This document shows positions 13,301 to 25,004 of a stretch of DNA of 64,000 nucleotides, piece after piece. The notes under the pieces are model-generated. The model had not been told where the DNA came from. It was given only the letters and a program-made list of their open reading frames with translations, and did not search any database. Origin of the DNA: Zea mays (lineage: Eukaryota; Streptophyta; Magnoliopsida; Poales; Poaceae). The stretch is from positions 169,290,923 to 169,354,922 of the forward strand of contig NC_050097.1 of the NCBI RefSeq assembly GCF_902167145.1, in the 5' to 3' direction. A program made the position numbers and the translations under genes. Every line of letters begins with the position of its first letter. The stretch's first letter is position 1.

Positions 13301-14727
13301 CCGCGGGAAAGAAAAGGGTGGCGCGGCTTACCGGCGGCGAGGGAGGTCCGGCGAAGGGTGGGGTTGGCTCGGGGAGACTCTGGCGGTCACGTCGAGGTAC
13401 GGCTTGACGTCGGGGATGGCCGGAATCGCCTGGTCCACGCGTGCAGGCGGGTGTCCTCGTCGGCGGCGAGTATACCGGCCAAACCACGGTGAACTGGTTC
13501 AATCCGAGGGCATGGTGAGCTTCACGGGGTAACATAGCGACCGTGTGCACAAGGAATCGAAGGATGGTGGAGTGGTTTACCCGGTCCACGTACTCCGGCG
13601 GGGTTGAGAGCTCCGGCGAGCGTGGACTGGCCTCTCCGGCGAAGTAAACTCCGATTCCTCGCTCGGGAAGCCTCACGGAGGTGCGCACAATCTTCTCCGA
13701 GGGCTGGACGGAGTTGGGAATGGCTCCACTGGCCGGTCTACGGTGGCAGAGGGAGTGGGCGGCCGCGGACTCGCTGCGCACGGGGCAAACGGCGACGGGC
13801 TCGACTCCGGTGAGGTTTGAGGGTGCGCGGAAGGGTACAATCTAAGTCTGGGAGGGTTTTATAAGCGCGGGCGCGGGCCATGGCGCTGACTTGGCTCGGG
13901 CGCGGCGCTGGGCGTGCGGGGGCGCGCGCGAGTGTGCTCTGGCGCGGGCAGAAGGCGTCGAACACGTGGAGGTGTTTTTCTTCCAGTGTTCAAACGTCTC
14001 CAGAGATCGCAAACGTGCGAATCTCGCCATGAATCCGGCGCAGGCCTCTTCCTGGCACCTAGGGCTATCTCACATGTGTGAGTTCCAATGGAGGATACGC
14101 CCTAGATCAGGAGATAGACGGGCGCCAAATCTGGCTTGTCTCACTGCCCACATTGCGACAAAACTGATGTCAAGAGCTGTCAAATGTCCGAGTCTCGGTC
14201 TCCACTTTTTCCAGGGGGTGCCTTAGGTGGTATACCACATTTTTGGTATAGAACCCAAGTGGTTTTGGCGCCATCTTCAAAGTGAACACGGTTGATCTTT
14301 GGGTTAGGGTTAAAAATTGACTTAGAGGGAAATAGAGAGCTCTAGCTCTCTCTCCACTTGGAGATTTGAATTGGGGTTTCTCCAGGGGTCTTTTTGCAAC
14401 ATTTTCCTCCCCTAATTGATGGTTACCAAGTTAGTTAGGGTTTGGGTAAAAGTTACACATGCTTTGCCCACTTGTTCACTCTCTTTCCCCCCCCCCCCTT
14501 GCCTAGGGTTTTGGAAGATAGGGCTTAGGAGAGGTCTAGGGTTCTTCTCCCCCCTGATCCAAGGTAGTAAGTGTGCAAGGATTAGAGTAATGCTTCTTAT
14601 GTCATTGGCAACTTTATTAGCACTTGGTCTCCAAGTTCTCAAGTGTTGCCCTAAGACTTTACTCCTTGTGATCACAACTTCTAGTGCCAAGGTGGCTCTA
14701 GCCAAGGTAACACCTGGGGTGTTACAA
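10353..14727 (-). repeat. 5' LTR of the chromovirus (complete, 4375 bp)
   Basis: On the minus strand it starts TGTAACACC at 14727 and ends CGCCACA at 10353, so it has TG...CA ends. It is near-identical to 1-4088 over the shared part. The only convincing TATA box is at 13856-13863, about 870 bp from the LTR start, which would leave roughly 3.5 kb of R/U5. A good splice-donor-like GTAAGC lies on the minus strand near 13325-13335 at the edge of the GC-rich block. Confidence 0.95.
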
Positions 14728-15388
14728 TAGGAGGCGCCATCATTACCCTACCCCAAGCTGACTCAGGCTATGGGGAACAAGACCGGCGTCCCATCTGCCT
14801 TGCCCCGCCAAACAAGTAATGATGGCGCCTCGCACGCTCTATGACGACAGCGGCTCTCAGCCCCCTTACGGAAGCAAGAGGACGTCAGCAAGGACTCGAC
14901 GGCCCTGACAGCTGTCCTTCCGCCAGGCTCCAGCGCTCCTCCGACGGCCACGACACCACACGAACCGGGTGCCAAAACCTCTTCGGCTGCCACGATGGCA
15001 TGTACTTAGGGCGCTAGCTCTCCTCCGCTAGACACGTTAGCACACTGCTACACCCCCCCATTGTACACCTGGAACCTTTCCTTACACCTATAAAAGGAAG
15101 GTCCAGGGCCCCCTTACAGAGGGTTGGCCGTGCGGGGAAGGACGGGACGGCGCTCGCGTGAGGCCGCTCGCTCCCTCCCGCGTGGACGCTTGTAACCCCC
15201 TACTGCAAGCGCACCCGACCTGGGCGCGGGACAAACACGAAGGCCGCGGGATTTCACCTCTCACGCCTGTCTCCCTCCGGCTTCTTCCCCCCCTTCACGC
15301 TCCGTCTCGCGCCGACCCATCTGGGCTGGGGCACGCGGCGACAATTCACTCGTTGGTCCAGGGACCCCCCGGGTTCGAAACGCCGACA
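14728..15388. repeat. Partial LTR of a second LTR retrotransposon, interrupted by the chromovirus
   Basis: The right edge is sharp at ...AACGCCGACA (15388), which reads TGTCGGCGTTTCG on the minus strand, an LTR-type terminus. It is followed directly by copia gag coding sequence, probably starting with a GTTAG target copy (15389-15393). A CCTATAAAAGG TATA box near 15087-15097 suggests transcription on the plus strand, but orientation is not settled. The left end is cut by the chromovirus at 14728; the rest lies outside the window, so solo LTR and full element cannot be told apart. Confidence 0.75.
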
Positions 15389-17712
15389 GTTAGTTACAAT
15401 AGTCTTAGGGACCCAAATGCAAGTCTTGTCTCCCTTACATTTGGCCCCTAATTTCCTAGCAATTACCTTCTTATCCTTTCTACAAATAGCAAAGGAAGCA
15501 TTGCAAGCATAATAAATTGTAGAAGGTTCATTCATTACTTTCCTAGGAACATGAACAATATTTCTTCTAGGCATATGATGAACAACGTTTTTCCTAGCCA
15601 AGTTTCTATCATGCATAATAGAAGAACTAGAAGCAATCATGGCATGAGATTCAAAAGCATCATAACTTCTATAAACATTCCTAGAATGTCTCCTATCATG
15701 ATACATGAAAGCATGGTTCTTGTGAGCACTACTAGCCATAGGGGCCTTCCCTTTCTCCTTGGCGGAGATGGAAGTCTTATGGCTCGTTAAGTTCTTGACT
15801 TCTCTCTTGAAGCCAAGACCATCCTTAATTGAGGGGTGTCTACCAATTGTGTAGGCATCCCTTGCAAATTTTAGTTTGTCAAATTCACTCTTGCTAGTCT
15901 TAAGTTGGGCATTAAGACTAGCCACTTCATCATTCAATTTAGAAATTGAAACTAGATGATTACTACAAGCATCAACATTAAAGTCTTTACACCTATTGCA
16001 AATTGCAACATGTTCTACACAAGATGTTGATTTATTAGCTATTTCTAACTTAGCATTCAAATTATCATTTATGCTCTTTAAGCTAGAAATAGAGTCATGG
16101 CATGTAGACAATTCACAAGAAAGCATTTCATTCCTTTTAATTTCTAAAGCAAGGGATTTTTGTGCCTCTACAAACTTATCATGTTCTTCATACAAAATAT
16201 CCTCTTGCTTTTCTAATAACCTATTCTTATCATTCAATGCATCAATTAATTCATTAATCTTATCAACCTTAGTTCTATCTAGGCCCTTGAATAAACATGA
16301 ATAGTCTATTTCATCATCGCTAGATTCTTCATCACTTGAGGAAGCGTAAGTACTAGTATTATGTGTGCTTACCTTCTTTTCCCTTGCCATGAGACAGGTG
16401 TGATGCTCGTTGGGGAAGAGGGCCGACTTGTTGAAGGCGGTAGTGGCGAGTCCTTCGTTGTCGGAGTCGGACGACGAACAATCCGAGTCCCACTCCTTTC
16501 CAAGGTGTGCCTCGCCCTTAGCCTTCTTCTTTTCCCTCTTGTTCCCTTGTTCCTGGTCACTATCATTATCGGGACAATTAGCGATAAAGTGACCAATCTT
16601 ACCACATTTGAAGCATGAGCGCTTCCCCTTCGTCTTGGTCTTGTTGGGATGCTCCTTGCGACCCCTTAGCGTCGTCTTGAAGCGCTTAATGATGAGGGCC
16701 ATCTCTTCATCATTGAGTCCTGCCGCCTCAACTTGTGCCACCTTGCTAGGTAGCACTTCCTTGCTCCTCGTTGCTTTGAGAGCAACGGTTTGAGGCTCGT
16801 GGATTGGGCCGTTCAATGCATCGTCAACGTATCTTGCCTCCTTGATCATCATCCGCCCGCTTACAAACTTTCCAAGTATCTCCTCGGGCATCATCTTGGT
16901 GTACCTAGGATTCTCACGAATATTGTTCACAAGATGTGGATCAAGGACAGTAAAAGACCTTAGCATTAGGCGGACGACGTCGTGGTCCGTCCATCGCGTG
17001 CTTCCATAGCTCCTTATTTTGTTGACGAGGGTCTTGAGCCGGTTGTACGTTTGGGTTGGCTCCTCTCCCCTAATCATTGCGAATCTCCCAAGTTCGCCCT
17101 CCACCAACTCCATCTTGGTGAGCATGGTGACGTCGTTGCCCTCATGTGAGATTTTGAGGGTGTCCCAGATCTTCTTGGCGTTATCCAAGCCGCTCACCTT
17201 ATGGTATTCATCCCTGCACAATGAAGCTAGAAGAACAGTAGTAGCTTGTGCATTTTTGTGAATTTGCTCATTAATGAACATGGGACTATCCGCACTATCA
17301 AAGTGCATTCCATTTTCTACTATCTCCCATATACTTGGATGGAGAGAGAACAAGTGGCTACGCATTTTGTGACTCCAAAATCCGTAGTCCTCTCCATCAA
17401 AGTGGGGGGTTTACCGAGGGGGATGGAAAGCAAATGAGCATTGGAACTTTGCGGAATACGAGAATAATCAAAGGAAAAGTTTGAATTAACCGTCTTCTTT
17501 TTCTCGTAGTCGTTGTCGTCGTCCTTTTGGGAAGAGGAAGATTCATCGCTGTCGTAGTAGACTATCTCCTTGATGCGCCTTGTTTTCTTTTTCCTCCCGT
17601 CTTTTCTTTTGTGGCCCGAGCCTGAGTCAGTAGGCTTGTCATCCTTTGGATCATTGATGAAGGACTCCTTCTCCTTATCATTGACCACCATCCCCTTGCC
17701 CTTAGGATCCAT
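15389..17712 (-). pseudogene. Copia gag (UBN2 type), frameshifted and truncated by an LTR insertion
   Basis: The reading starts at ATG 17712 with a lysine- and serine-rich N-terminus (MDPKGKGMVVNDKEKES). It shifts frame near a run of six G at 17404-17409 (C on the coding strand), between the GKPP and FWSHKMRSHLF segments. The second frame carries a UBN2/gag-polypeptide domain (WEIVENGMHFDSADSP, KKIWDTLKISHEG, GRFAMIRGEEPTQTYNRLK), one CCHC knuckle (CFKCGKIGHFIANC), an acidic serine-rich stretch and a coiled coil. It ends at IWVPKTIVTN, where the foreign LTR begins. The product would form the virus-like particle shell. Both the frameshift and the insertion prevent a functional product. Confidence 0.88.
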
Positions 17713-17749
17713 CTCTTCGGGCGATTAGTCCCTTTCTTGAAGAGAACGG

Positions 17750-17762
17750 CTCTGATACCAAT
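17750..17762 (-). other. Primer binding site of the Opie/Ji-like copia element
   Basis: The minus strand reads TTGGTATCAGAGC directly after the 5' LTR end ...GGTGCTCTCA, an exact match to the initiator tRNA-Met 3' end complement. Confidence 0.9.
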
Positions 17763-18963
17763 TGAGAGCACCTAGAGGGGGGGTGAATAGGTGATCCTGT
17801 AAAACTTAAAACTTAACGCCACAAACTTGATTAAGAGTTAGACCAATGAAATCAAGTGAGTAGAGAGGAGAGCTCTTGTGAAGCACAATAACCACAATAA
17901 GGACAAGCACAAAAGACACGAGGATTTATCACGTGGTTCGGCCAAGTACAAAACTTGCCTACTCCACGTTGTGGCGTCCCAACGGACAAGAGTTGCACTC
18001 GACTCCTCTCAAGTGATCCACTGATCAACTTGAATACCACGGTGTTTTTCTTTACTTTGCTCTTTCCCGTTTGCGAGGAATCTCCACAACTTGGAGTCTC
18101 TCGCCCTTACAATAAGAATCACAATGAAGCACTAGAGTAAGGGAGGGAAGCAACACACTCAAATCCACAGCAAATACGCACACACAAGATCAAGACTTGA
18201 GCTCAAGACAATATCTCAAGGTTCTCACTAGAATGGAGCTCAAATCACTAAGAATGTCGAACAAGTGCGCAAGAATGAAGTGTGAGTGATCAACAATGCT
18301 CAAGGAATGCTTGGTATCCTCCTCCATGCGCCTAGGGGTTCCTTTAATAGCCCTAAGGCAGCTAGGAGCCGTTGAGAGCATTCCAGGAAGGCAATTCTTG
18401 CCTTCTGTCGCCTGGCGCACCGGACAGTCCGGTGCAGATTTCTTTCCTTCTTTGGCGAAGCCGACCGTTGGCGCTTTGGAGCCGTTGGCGCACCAGACAG
18501 TCCGGTGCCCCATCTGATCGTTGGCTCTTGCCACGCGTCGCGCGCGAATTCCATGGCTGACCGTTGGCCGGGCCGACTGTTGGCTCACCGGACAGTCCGG
18601 TGCACCACCAGACAGTCCGGTGATTTATAGTCGTACGCCGTTAATTTCTTCCCGAGAGCAGCCAGTTGACAGACACCGGCCTGGCGCACCGGACACTGTC
18701 CGGTGCACCACTGGACAGTCCGGTGCACCCAGACCGAGCTGTCTTTGGCTGAACAAAGCCATCTCTTTTCCAACTTGATTTCTCCTGTTTCCAACACTTA
18801 GACACAATACATTAGTCTCCAAAACAATGTACTAAGTCTTAGAAACATACCTTTTTACTTGATTTGCACTTTGTCCATCACTTTGCATAGATTAACATAA
18901 GCCCACTTGTGTTGGCACTCAATCACCAAAATACTTTAGAAATGGCCCAAGGGCACATTTCCA
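17763..18963 (-). repeat. 5' LTR of the Opie/Ji-like copia element with palindromic repeats
   Basis: About 1.2 kb, starting TGGAAATGTGCC on the minus strand at 18963 and ending CTCTCA at 17763. Between about 18418 and 18725 it has several copies and variants of the palindrome CACCGGACAGTCCGGTG. The flanking ATTCA at 18964-18968 is the presumed target copy; its partner is outside the window. Confidence 0.88.
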
Positions 18964-19380
18964 ATTCAGAGACACACCCGACTTTATCCCTTAAATCCGT
19001 GTGTGACAAAGTATTTGCTGCGTTGTGGTAGCAGTTGTTTGTAATATGTGGTTTGTCATACCATTATGTAAAGTTTATCTGGTTTCCCTTGAAACAAGGT
19101 CGTTAGGTATAGTTTAGTCATACCAAAATCAATGACCATTAGCAGTAAAAAAACCCACTGAAATACGTAAGTAGAAATATAACACAGACCCCGCTCGCGC
19201 GGTTGGACCGAGTTCATCTGTTCTATTAAAACCTGACCCCATTTGGGACCCTCCCAGCGTTTCCGGTGTATGGTGTACGACGGAACGCAGGTGTGCCGAT
19301 GCGTGGAATTCGGACCTAAAATCATTTTCTAATCCACCTCTAAGCGATCACTGCCTTCTGTACTCTCTCCTCTATTCCTC
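18964..19380. other. Intergenic stretch, no feature recognised
   Basis: Unique-looking AT-rich sequence between the copia LTR and the first exon-like block. I see no convincing ORF, TIR or RNA gene. It may hold the promoter and 5' UTR of the degenerate gene that follows. Confidence 0.4.
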
Positions 19381-19429
19381 GCGTCTTGGTGTCTCCGTCT
19401 CTCCTCCATCCGGCCACCGTCTCTGCCTC

Positions 19430-21688
19430 GTGGACCCCCTCCCCTCTGCCTCCGTAGGGCACCACCACCTCCTCTGCCACCAGCACGCCCTTTCATTGGC
19501 TCCCCTTCACCACCACCACGCCACCATTCTGCTCGCTGCCTCCGCTCCCCTCTGGCTTCTTCCGCTCCCGCGCCATCGTCCGCGCCTCCTCATCGTCGTC
19601 ATCCGTCGTCTTGTTGTCATCGTCATCCGTCCTCGTCGTTCGCCCCCAAGGCGCGTTTCGTCGCCTGCCGCTCCGAGTCTGTCCCCATCCAGCAGCTGGC
19701 CTGCCCGCTAGGTACCCAGAGCCTTCCCCTTCCTGAGTTGTCCCCAAACTTTAGTGTCTCTACTTGCTCGCTATTAAGGGGTCGCTTGAGAGTTGATATC
19801 AGGGGAAAAATTCCCGACGAAAATTTTTCGAGAATCCAAAAATCTCGTGTATCGGTGGGGCCCGACTTTTTATTTATCGGCCAAAATTTTTATAGGTTTT
19901 GAATTAAGTTCATCCAAACCTACAAAGAATAGATACACAACACTACCTTATGCTTCTTTTAGCCATTACCTACAAATAATCTATATTTTCTGATTAAATT
20001 GAACTTCTTTTTTCTAAATTTTGTCCGATTTTTTTGAGAAAAACAAAAAAAATGAGAAATCCGAAAAACACGTTTTTTTGGTGAGGTCCGTTTTTTATAT
20101 ACATGTCTGCTTGCCTCCTGCAGTGGAGCACATGAGCTTGTCGACCACCCAGTACTTGGTACTGGACACCGAGCACGTCAATGACTCCACCTTTCGGTGT
20201 TACATGTATCGCTTCCGCTTCTTTGCGCTTGAGGTCTGCCCTGTCCTCCTCGTCGACGAGGAACCAAGCAGCCGTTGTATTCGCCTCCTCTCCTGCAAAG
20301 TATCTTTCGCCATACAAAATTTCATGCTTCAACAATGGCAGCATTTTTTATTTCTCCAAGCAGCTATTAGTGTCTCGCTGATACAACTATTTAGTTTTGC
20401 TTGCAGCTAGAGGGATCACTGCTCGTGGAGTGGAGGCGTAGAATCATAAATACTCAGGTAAGGTTTGTTCTTGATATTACTGTTGTTACAGTTCTTGGAT
20501 TAGATACTTGCCTGATTGCTAGTTCTTACCTGTTAACCATTGCCTCAGTCAATGGGTTCTAGATAATGTAGCCTAATCATGGCTCAAAGAAGATGCAAAA
20601 TCTTATCATTGACATGTCAGATAAAGAGACTGATGCTAAATTGTCGAGTATCATTCCTACAGTGGTACTTGCTAAACTCTCTATCCGCACATGCACTGGA
20701 ATGCTCACGGTGTTTTGGTTTATGTAGCTTGTAATGGTTAGTCCCATGTTGTAATGCTAGCAACATTTGCTTTTATGTTTCTATTAATGGTCAACCATCA
20801 CTAATGTGATCACAACTTTGTTGATGAACTAAAAATATCTGAAAAGAGTACCCCTCTTTTGCCAACTATAGCAAACCTATAAGATGTTTCTACTTAAAAG
20901 ATGTCATTCTAGTATTCTACTATGACAGTCTTTGTTGACCTCATCAATGGAACCATCGAATTAAAATTTAACCATCCTGCATATGCATTTTTTAAAAGAA
21001 ACCATTCCACATAAACATGAAGGAAACCTTTTCTGCTATTTGTGTGATTTTTTCCTCTGTTTATTTGACAGGAGACAAAAAATCAAACATAATATGTTGG
21101 CATATCCTCATAGGTGTCAACTAATTTGTTGGCAATGTTATTCTTAATTCCTTTTTGCAATATATAGGTACTTTTCTTGGATTACTGAACTTCTTTGACT
21201 TATAATTTGTTAAGAAGTTTGTATAGTTCTGGTAGGCCGAGAAACACAAATATGTAGTGGCATAACTGCAAATTTTAATGGTTGACCTATATTAGCTCAT
21301 CCAGCAAAGTTTAATACATATAATTCATAGTGTTTTTTTCATAAATAGATAAACTATTTAACCCTAGTTCTAGGATATCATTGACTTGATTTGTTGTGGG
21401 ATGCAGCTTCCATGACGAATAGGGTTTTCTGCAGTAGCAGGTCACAAGATTTGACCCTTCAACAGCTTACATCAGATGCTACAATAGAGGTAGGCACTCA
21501 AACTCCCAGCTGACATAGTTTAATCATTACTTATTTGAACACAATAATCATCTTATTCTGATGATCTTTAGGTTGCAATTGATATACCTTTTCTATTTTG
21601 AGAAATACCAGTTGAAGCTATTGAATCAAGTGGCAGGCAAGTGCTTGAACAGCTACTCAGAGTCATGCTTCCAAGGTTTCTGAAGCAG
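19430..21688 (+). pseudogene. Degenerate DUF1997-like gene with recognisable exons
   Basis: Exon-like blocks read as one protein: a GC-rich, serine/proline/arginine-rich block to 19711 (transit-peptide-like, ending KARFVACRSES...), 20124-20299 (DDSTFRCY-like DSTFRCYMYRFRFFALEVCP), 20407-20457 (LEGSLLVEWRRR), 21407-21489 (SMTNRVFCSSRSQDLTLQQL) and 21572-21688 (VAIDIP...LLRVMLPRFLKQ). Introns have GT-AG borders, for example 19712-20123. The content resembles plant plastid DUF1997 proteins (function poorly known). TGA at 21599-21601 interrupts the last block where CGA (Arg) is expected, no good start codon is in frame, and the 20457 and 21407 phases do not join. I read it as a dead or captured copy. 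The family assignment is from memory of motifs. Confidence 0.6.
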
Positions 21689-22097
21689 GTTGGTTTAATT
21701 TTATTTGACGTGCCATAGATACTTTTTCATTAACAATTTTTTCAGTCCAGCCTTTAATGTTTTCCCAGCTTCAGCACTTTCTTTGAGATTACGACTCTAG
21801 AAGAATTTGTGTTAGAGCAAGTAAAGAGTGAGTTGGTCTATAAGATAATATACTGATATAGGAATTTGAGATGAAATTATATTTCTAGAATTACCTCTCA
21901 CTTTACTGTTAAATGGATAGTCCATTGTTTTAAAAAGACTCCTATTAAGCCAATGTTACTCTAGTTTACCTATAACATTTGTTCCTCACACATTTATCTA
22001 TTTTTACTGGCCAATCAATGATTTAGTTTCCACTTCTACTTGCTATCCAATACATAAATCTAGATGACCTAAAATTAAAAGGAAGAACCATTGTGTT

Positions 22098-22455
22098 GCA
22101 GTCAGAGTTATAGGTGAGGATCCTGATAATGGGTTCAAGCCTACAAGTGGAAGAGTGGAGGTTGGTTTACTTGACTATATAATATCCTTTTGATGATCCA
22201 CTAGCTGTGCTTACCCATTTGTTAACTTATATTCTCTTGTCTTTTCCATCGGGAGTTAAACTTTAAAAGCAAACCAACAGGTTTTTTCTTTTGTATTATA
22301 CATCACCACAGCTGAAAGCATCACTCTTGACTATTTATTTTTGTTTCTTTGTTTCAATAAAATTTCTTGCTAAAATACATATCCTTGTATGATACAAACT
22401 AACTGAAATATTGTTCTTCTTTTTTGAATTTTTAGCCTAGGGGAGCAATTCACGA
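22098..22455 (+). pseudogene. Acetyl-CoA carboxylase gene fragment (biotin carboxylase region)
   Basis: 22098-22160 reads AVRVIGEDPDNGFKPTSGRV, the conserved R-V-T-(S/A)-E-(D/N)-P-D-x-G-F-x-P-(S/T)-x-G element of the biotin carboxylase domain. It is followed by a GT donor. 22253-22279 reads ELNFKSKPT, the next conserved piece, and GGAIH near 22440-22455 fits the piece after that. Order and spacing match consecutive exons of eukaryotic multidomain ACCase, the enzyme that makes malonyl-CoA. Frames are broken and the rest of a protein of more than 2,200 residues is missing. It is therefore a short captured or decayed fragment, in the same orientation as the DUF1997-like blocks 400 bp upstream. 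Confidence 0.75.
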
Positions 22456-22559
22456 TACATCTTTGTTGTTTTACCTCGGTAGGTCAACTTTTTTCTATTA
22501 AAAAGTTTTGATACGTCTTTGTTGTAAATTCTTTAGTCAGATGGAAATAGTCATGTAAT

Positions 22560-22904
22560 TTATGCAGAGAATGTCGGTAAGATGATAATCACCCCCACCA
22601 AGGTAAACTGAGGACTTGTCCACAACATCAGGTTAGATCTTTCAGTTCTCTTGATTAGATCAACCTCTTCTAACAATGGATACTTATTGTGTCGTGGGGT
22701 CCAGCTCACATATTTGTCTGGTGAGAAATCAGAAAAGAGGGTCATCTTCCCTTTCTTTTTAAACGTAGCTCGTGCCTTGTCCGAGACAGTATAGATTTCA
22801 CCTGACAAGTAAGAAAAGACATGGTTATCGCCTACTTCATAGCAGTATCTGAAATAAACTATCAAGAAATAAGAGGTGCATAATTTTTCATGTTTATAAA
22901 GCAA
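22560..22904 (-). pseudogene. Unidentified protein-like fragment
   Basis: A minus-strand ORF of up to 114 codons. The convincing part starts after a plausible acceptor (tatttcag near 22850) and reads YCYEVGDNHVFSYLSGEIYT, then VSDKARATFKKKGKMTLFSD and WTPRHNKYPLLEEVD. The composition is that of a real charged protein rather than a shadow. I do not recognise the family. It lies opposite in orientation to the ACCase fragment directly upstream, which suggests a third captured gene piece. Confidence 0.4.
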
Positions 22905-23235
22905 GACAAGAACGGTACATGCATCTTAACCAAAAAGGAAAGTGAGAGGTCCAAAAGTTACAATGGGTCACATAAGCAGATCTAAACGACGACCAAGGTC
23001 TATACAAAAAGTGTAACATCCTATTTCTAGCTTTCTTTGAGCAATATCCTCCCTCATAAAGTAGTGGATGCTATCTTTCAGATTTGGTTTTTGAAATGCT
23101 TTATACACATTTTACATATTTTTAATTGAAACTAGAGGTATTGGATCTGGCAAGTTCTTGTGAATTTTGTGTTCATTCGATGATAAAAAACATTATATTC
23201 TTCTTTTTTAATTTTAAAACTCATACTAAACTTCA

Positions 23236-23345
23236 TTAAAATATAACAACATAGTGTAGAGAATAGAAATTAGGAATCCATGATACAACATGACAACAAC
23301 ATAGTGTAGAGAATATAAATTAGGAATCCATGATACAACATGACC
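23236..23345. repeat. Short tandem duplication of about 50 bp
   Basis: The segment around ACAACATAGTGTAGAGAAT...AGGAATCCATGATACAACATGAC occurs twice in a row with one or two differences. No coding content is visible. Confidence 0.7.
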
Positions 23346-24139
23346 CTAGGTCATAAAATTGCATGAATGTAGATTTATTTTCTCCTCTTTAGCTTCGCTC
23401 TTGGCTTTCCCATACTTTAGCATTCAATATGTCAAGCCATGTACCATCTTGGGCAGAAAAGGTTAAATAAAATTCCAAATCATATGTCAGTGTTGAATAT
23501 GGTTATAAAGATCTATTGAGATTACAATGATTGTGCCTTTTTGCTTTTATGCATTAAGGTGTACTTTAATTTCAATTGGTTTCGCATGTTGAATATAAAC
23601 ATTTTTACGCTAACTTTTTAATAGGATTCATTTTGCATGAATATATGCAGGCGTGATAACACTGACTATACCGAATGAAAAATGGAGAAAATTGCTGGTA
23701 CACACGCGAATGTGAGTGGCAAGGTGCAATATCTTCTTCGAGATATCATGAAGGTTTGCAATTGAACGATCCTTACTTAATGCTATTTTAGCTGACTATG
23801 TATTATCCGAAGGACACAATGCTAATGCAAATTCCAAGAGTCTGAAGGCTGCATTGCCATGAACCAACCGTGTTTTCATTAGCAAAGGAAGTTAGGGTTT
23901 TCTTTTTTCCCAATTTTGGCCTAGGGGGTTGCAGATGTGTAAGGAAATAAGTCCTTATGTCGAATGCTTAAATGAATAGATCAAGGTCCCACAATGTTCA
24001 TATGTTTTGCAGGGAGGAGCATGAGCACCCTTGGTTTATCAGGAGTATAGATTAGTGCAGAAAAAGATATATCCATGATTTTGTTAAGTTAGCCTCGTGC
24101 AAGGTGTATAAGTCTATGCTCCTCTGTGAACATTTCGTA
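23346..24139. other. Non-coding stretch left of the hAT-like element
   Basis: AT-rich sequence. An exon-like block around 23652-23754 (ending ...GATATCATGAAG before GT) has an acceptor and donor, but its reading frame is broken and I cannot identify it. Nothing else is recognised. Confidence 0.35.
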
Positions 24140-24181
24140 GATATGAATAGGGGTGGGCATTTTAAAACCAAAAACCGAACC

Positions 24182-24849
24182 TGTTGGGGACTTGTTCTCA
24201 AATGCTATGAATTAAGAACAAGGCAACACAAAATGTTAAATGTTACTATCCTTCGTCCTTCGAGACATTATTTCCCTAAGGGTATAATGATTTTTGGACG
24301 AAGGTTACGAAGGACATACCTTCATCAGCATAAAATATAATAATGAAGAAGGAATCATATGAAACATATAAGATAACATAAATGGTTATGTATTATTGAC
24401 AACTCATTTCTATTTTATAATGATAGAAAAATGGAAATGATATCAAATTACAAATGTACCTTCAGTTCGTGAGAAGGTAAAAGCACAAGTGTGACGCAAA
24501 AGCCAATGCCAAATCAGCGTGAACAGTACGGGGATACTGTTCACCTATTTATAGGCACGGGTCGCAGCCCATGCAAAATTACATTAATGCCCTTTACGTT
24601 TATCAATAACTCTATGATAATTCTTCGAGGTCTAATCTGGTTTTTCATCTTTAAGTCGGTTTCCTTTTCCGTCGTTCTCCCGAAGCTCTTCTACACACAG
24701 CTTCGGCTCTGCGCCAACCTTCGTGTTCCTTGTGCTTCTTCATACTGTGGCTCTGATCCAAGTCCGAAGATACCTGTTAATGTACTTTACTCCAGAAACA
24801 TTGTTAAATCATGTTTTTGAGGACCTTCGGAAGTCGAAGGCCCCCAACA
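24182..24849 (-). repeat. 3' LTR of the zeon-like element
   Basis: A 668-bp copy matching 30994-31661 with about ten differences. It is preceded on the minus strand by a purine-rich stretch (GTGAGGGGCTAC at 24850-24861), the polypurine tract. Confidence 0.93.
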
Positions 24850-25004
24850 GTAGCCCCTCACAATATTAATTTGTTAGAATAATAAATTCAGATTGCAAAA
24901 TGGACGAAGGCTATGAGCCGAAGGTCCGAAAAAACACCTTCCTCTTGCTAGAATAGCAACAGTCATTGGCAAATGGGACCCTCCAGTCTCCGACATAATG
25001 GGTT

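Larger units (their letters stand above)
1..14727 (-). mobile_element. Ty3/gypsy chromovirus (Tekay/Del-like), nearly complete, left end outside window
   Basis: A minus-strand LTR retrotransposon. The 5' LTR is on the right (10353-14727), the 3' LTR on the left (1-4088, missing about 281 bp). A primer binding site lies next to the right LTR and a polypurine tract next to the left LTR. The internal region of about 6.3 kb encodes an extra upstream ORF, gag, protease, RT, RNase H, integrase and a C-terminal chromodomain; this order and the chromodomain place it among chromoviruses, and the very long LTRs fit the Tekay/Del lineage. By eye the LTRs differ at roughly one percent of sites, so the insertion is fairly young. 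It sits inside another LTR (14728-15388), so its target duplication cannot be checked here. The exact maize family name is not assigned. Confidence 0.93.
15389..18963 (-). mobile_element. Ty1/copia element (Opie/Ji-like Sirevirus), 5' part only
   Basis: A minus-strand copia element with 5' LTR 17763-18963, an adjacent tRNA-iMet PBS, and gag reading left until the LTR insertion at 15388. Pol and the 3' LTR lie beyond the nested insertions and outside the window. The UBN2-type gag, the LTR palindromes and the CCTAGAGGGGGGGTGAATAGG LTR end resemble maize Opie/Ji elements; the family name is from memory and tentative. Confidence 0.88.
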
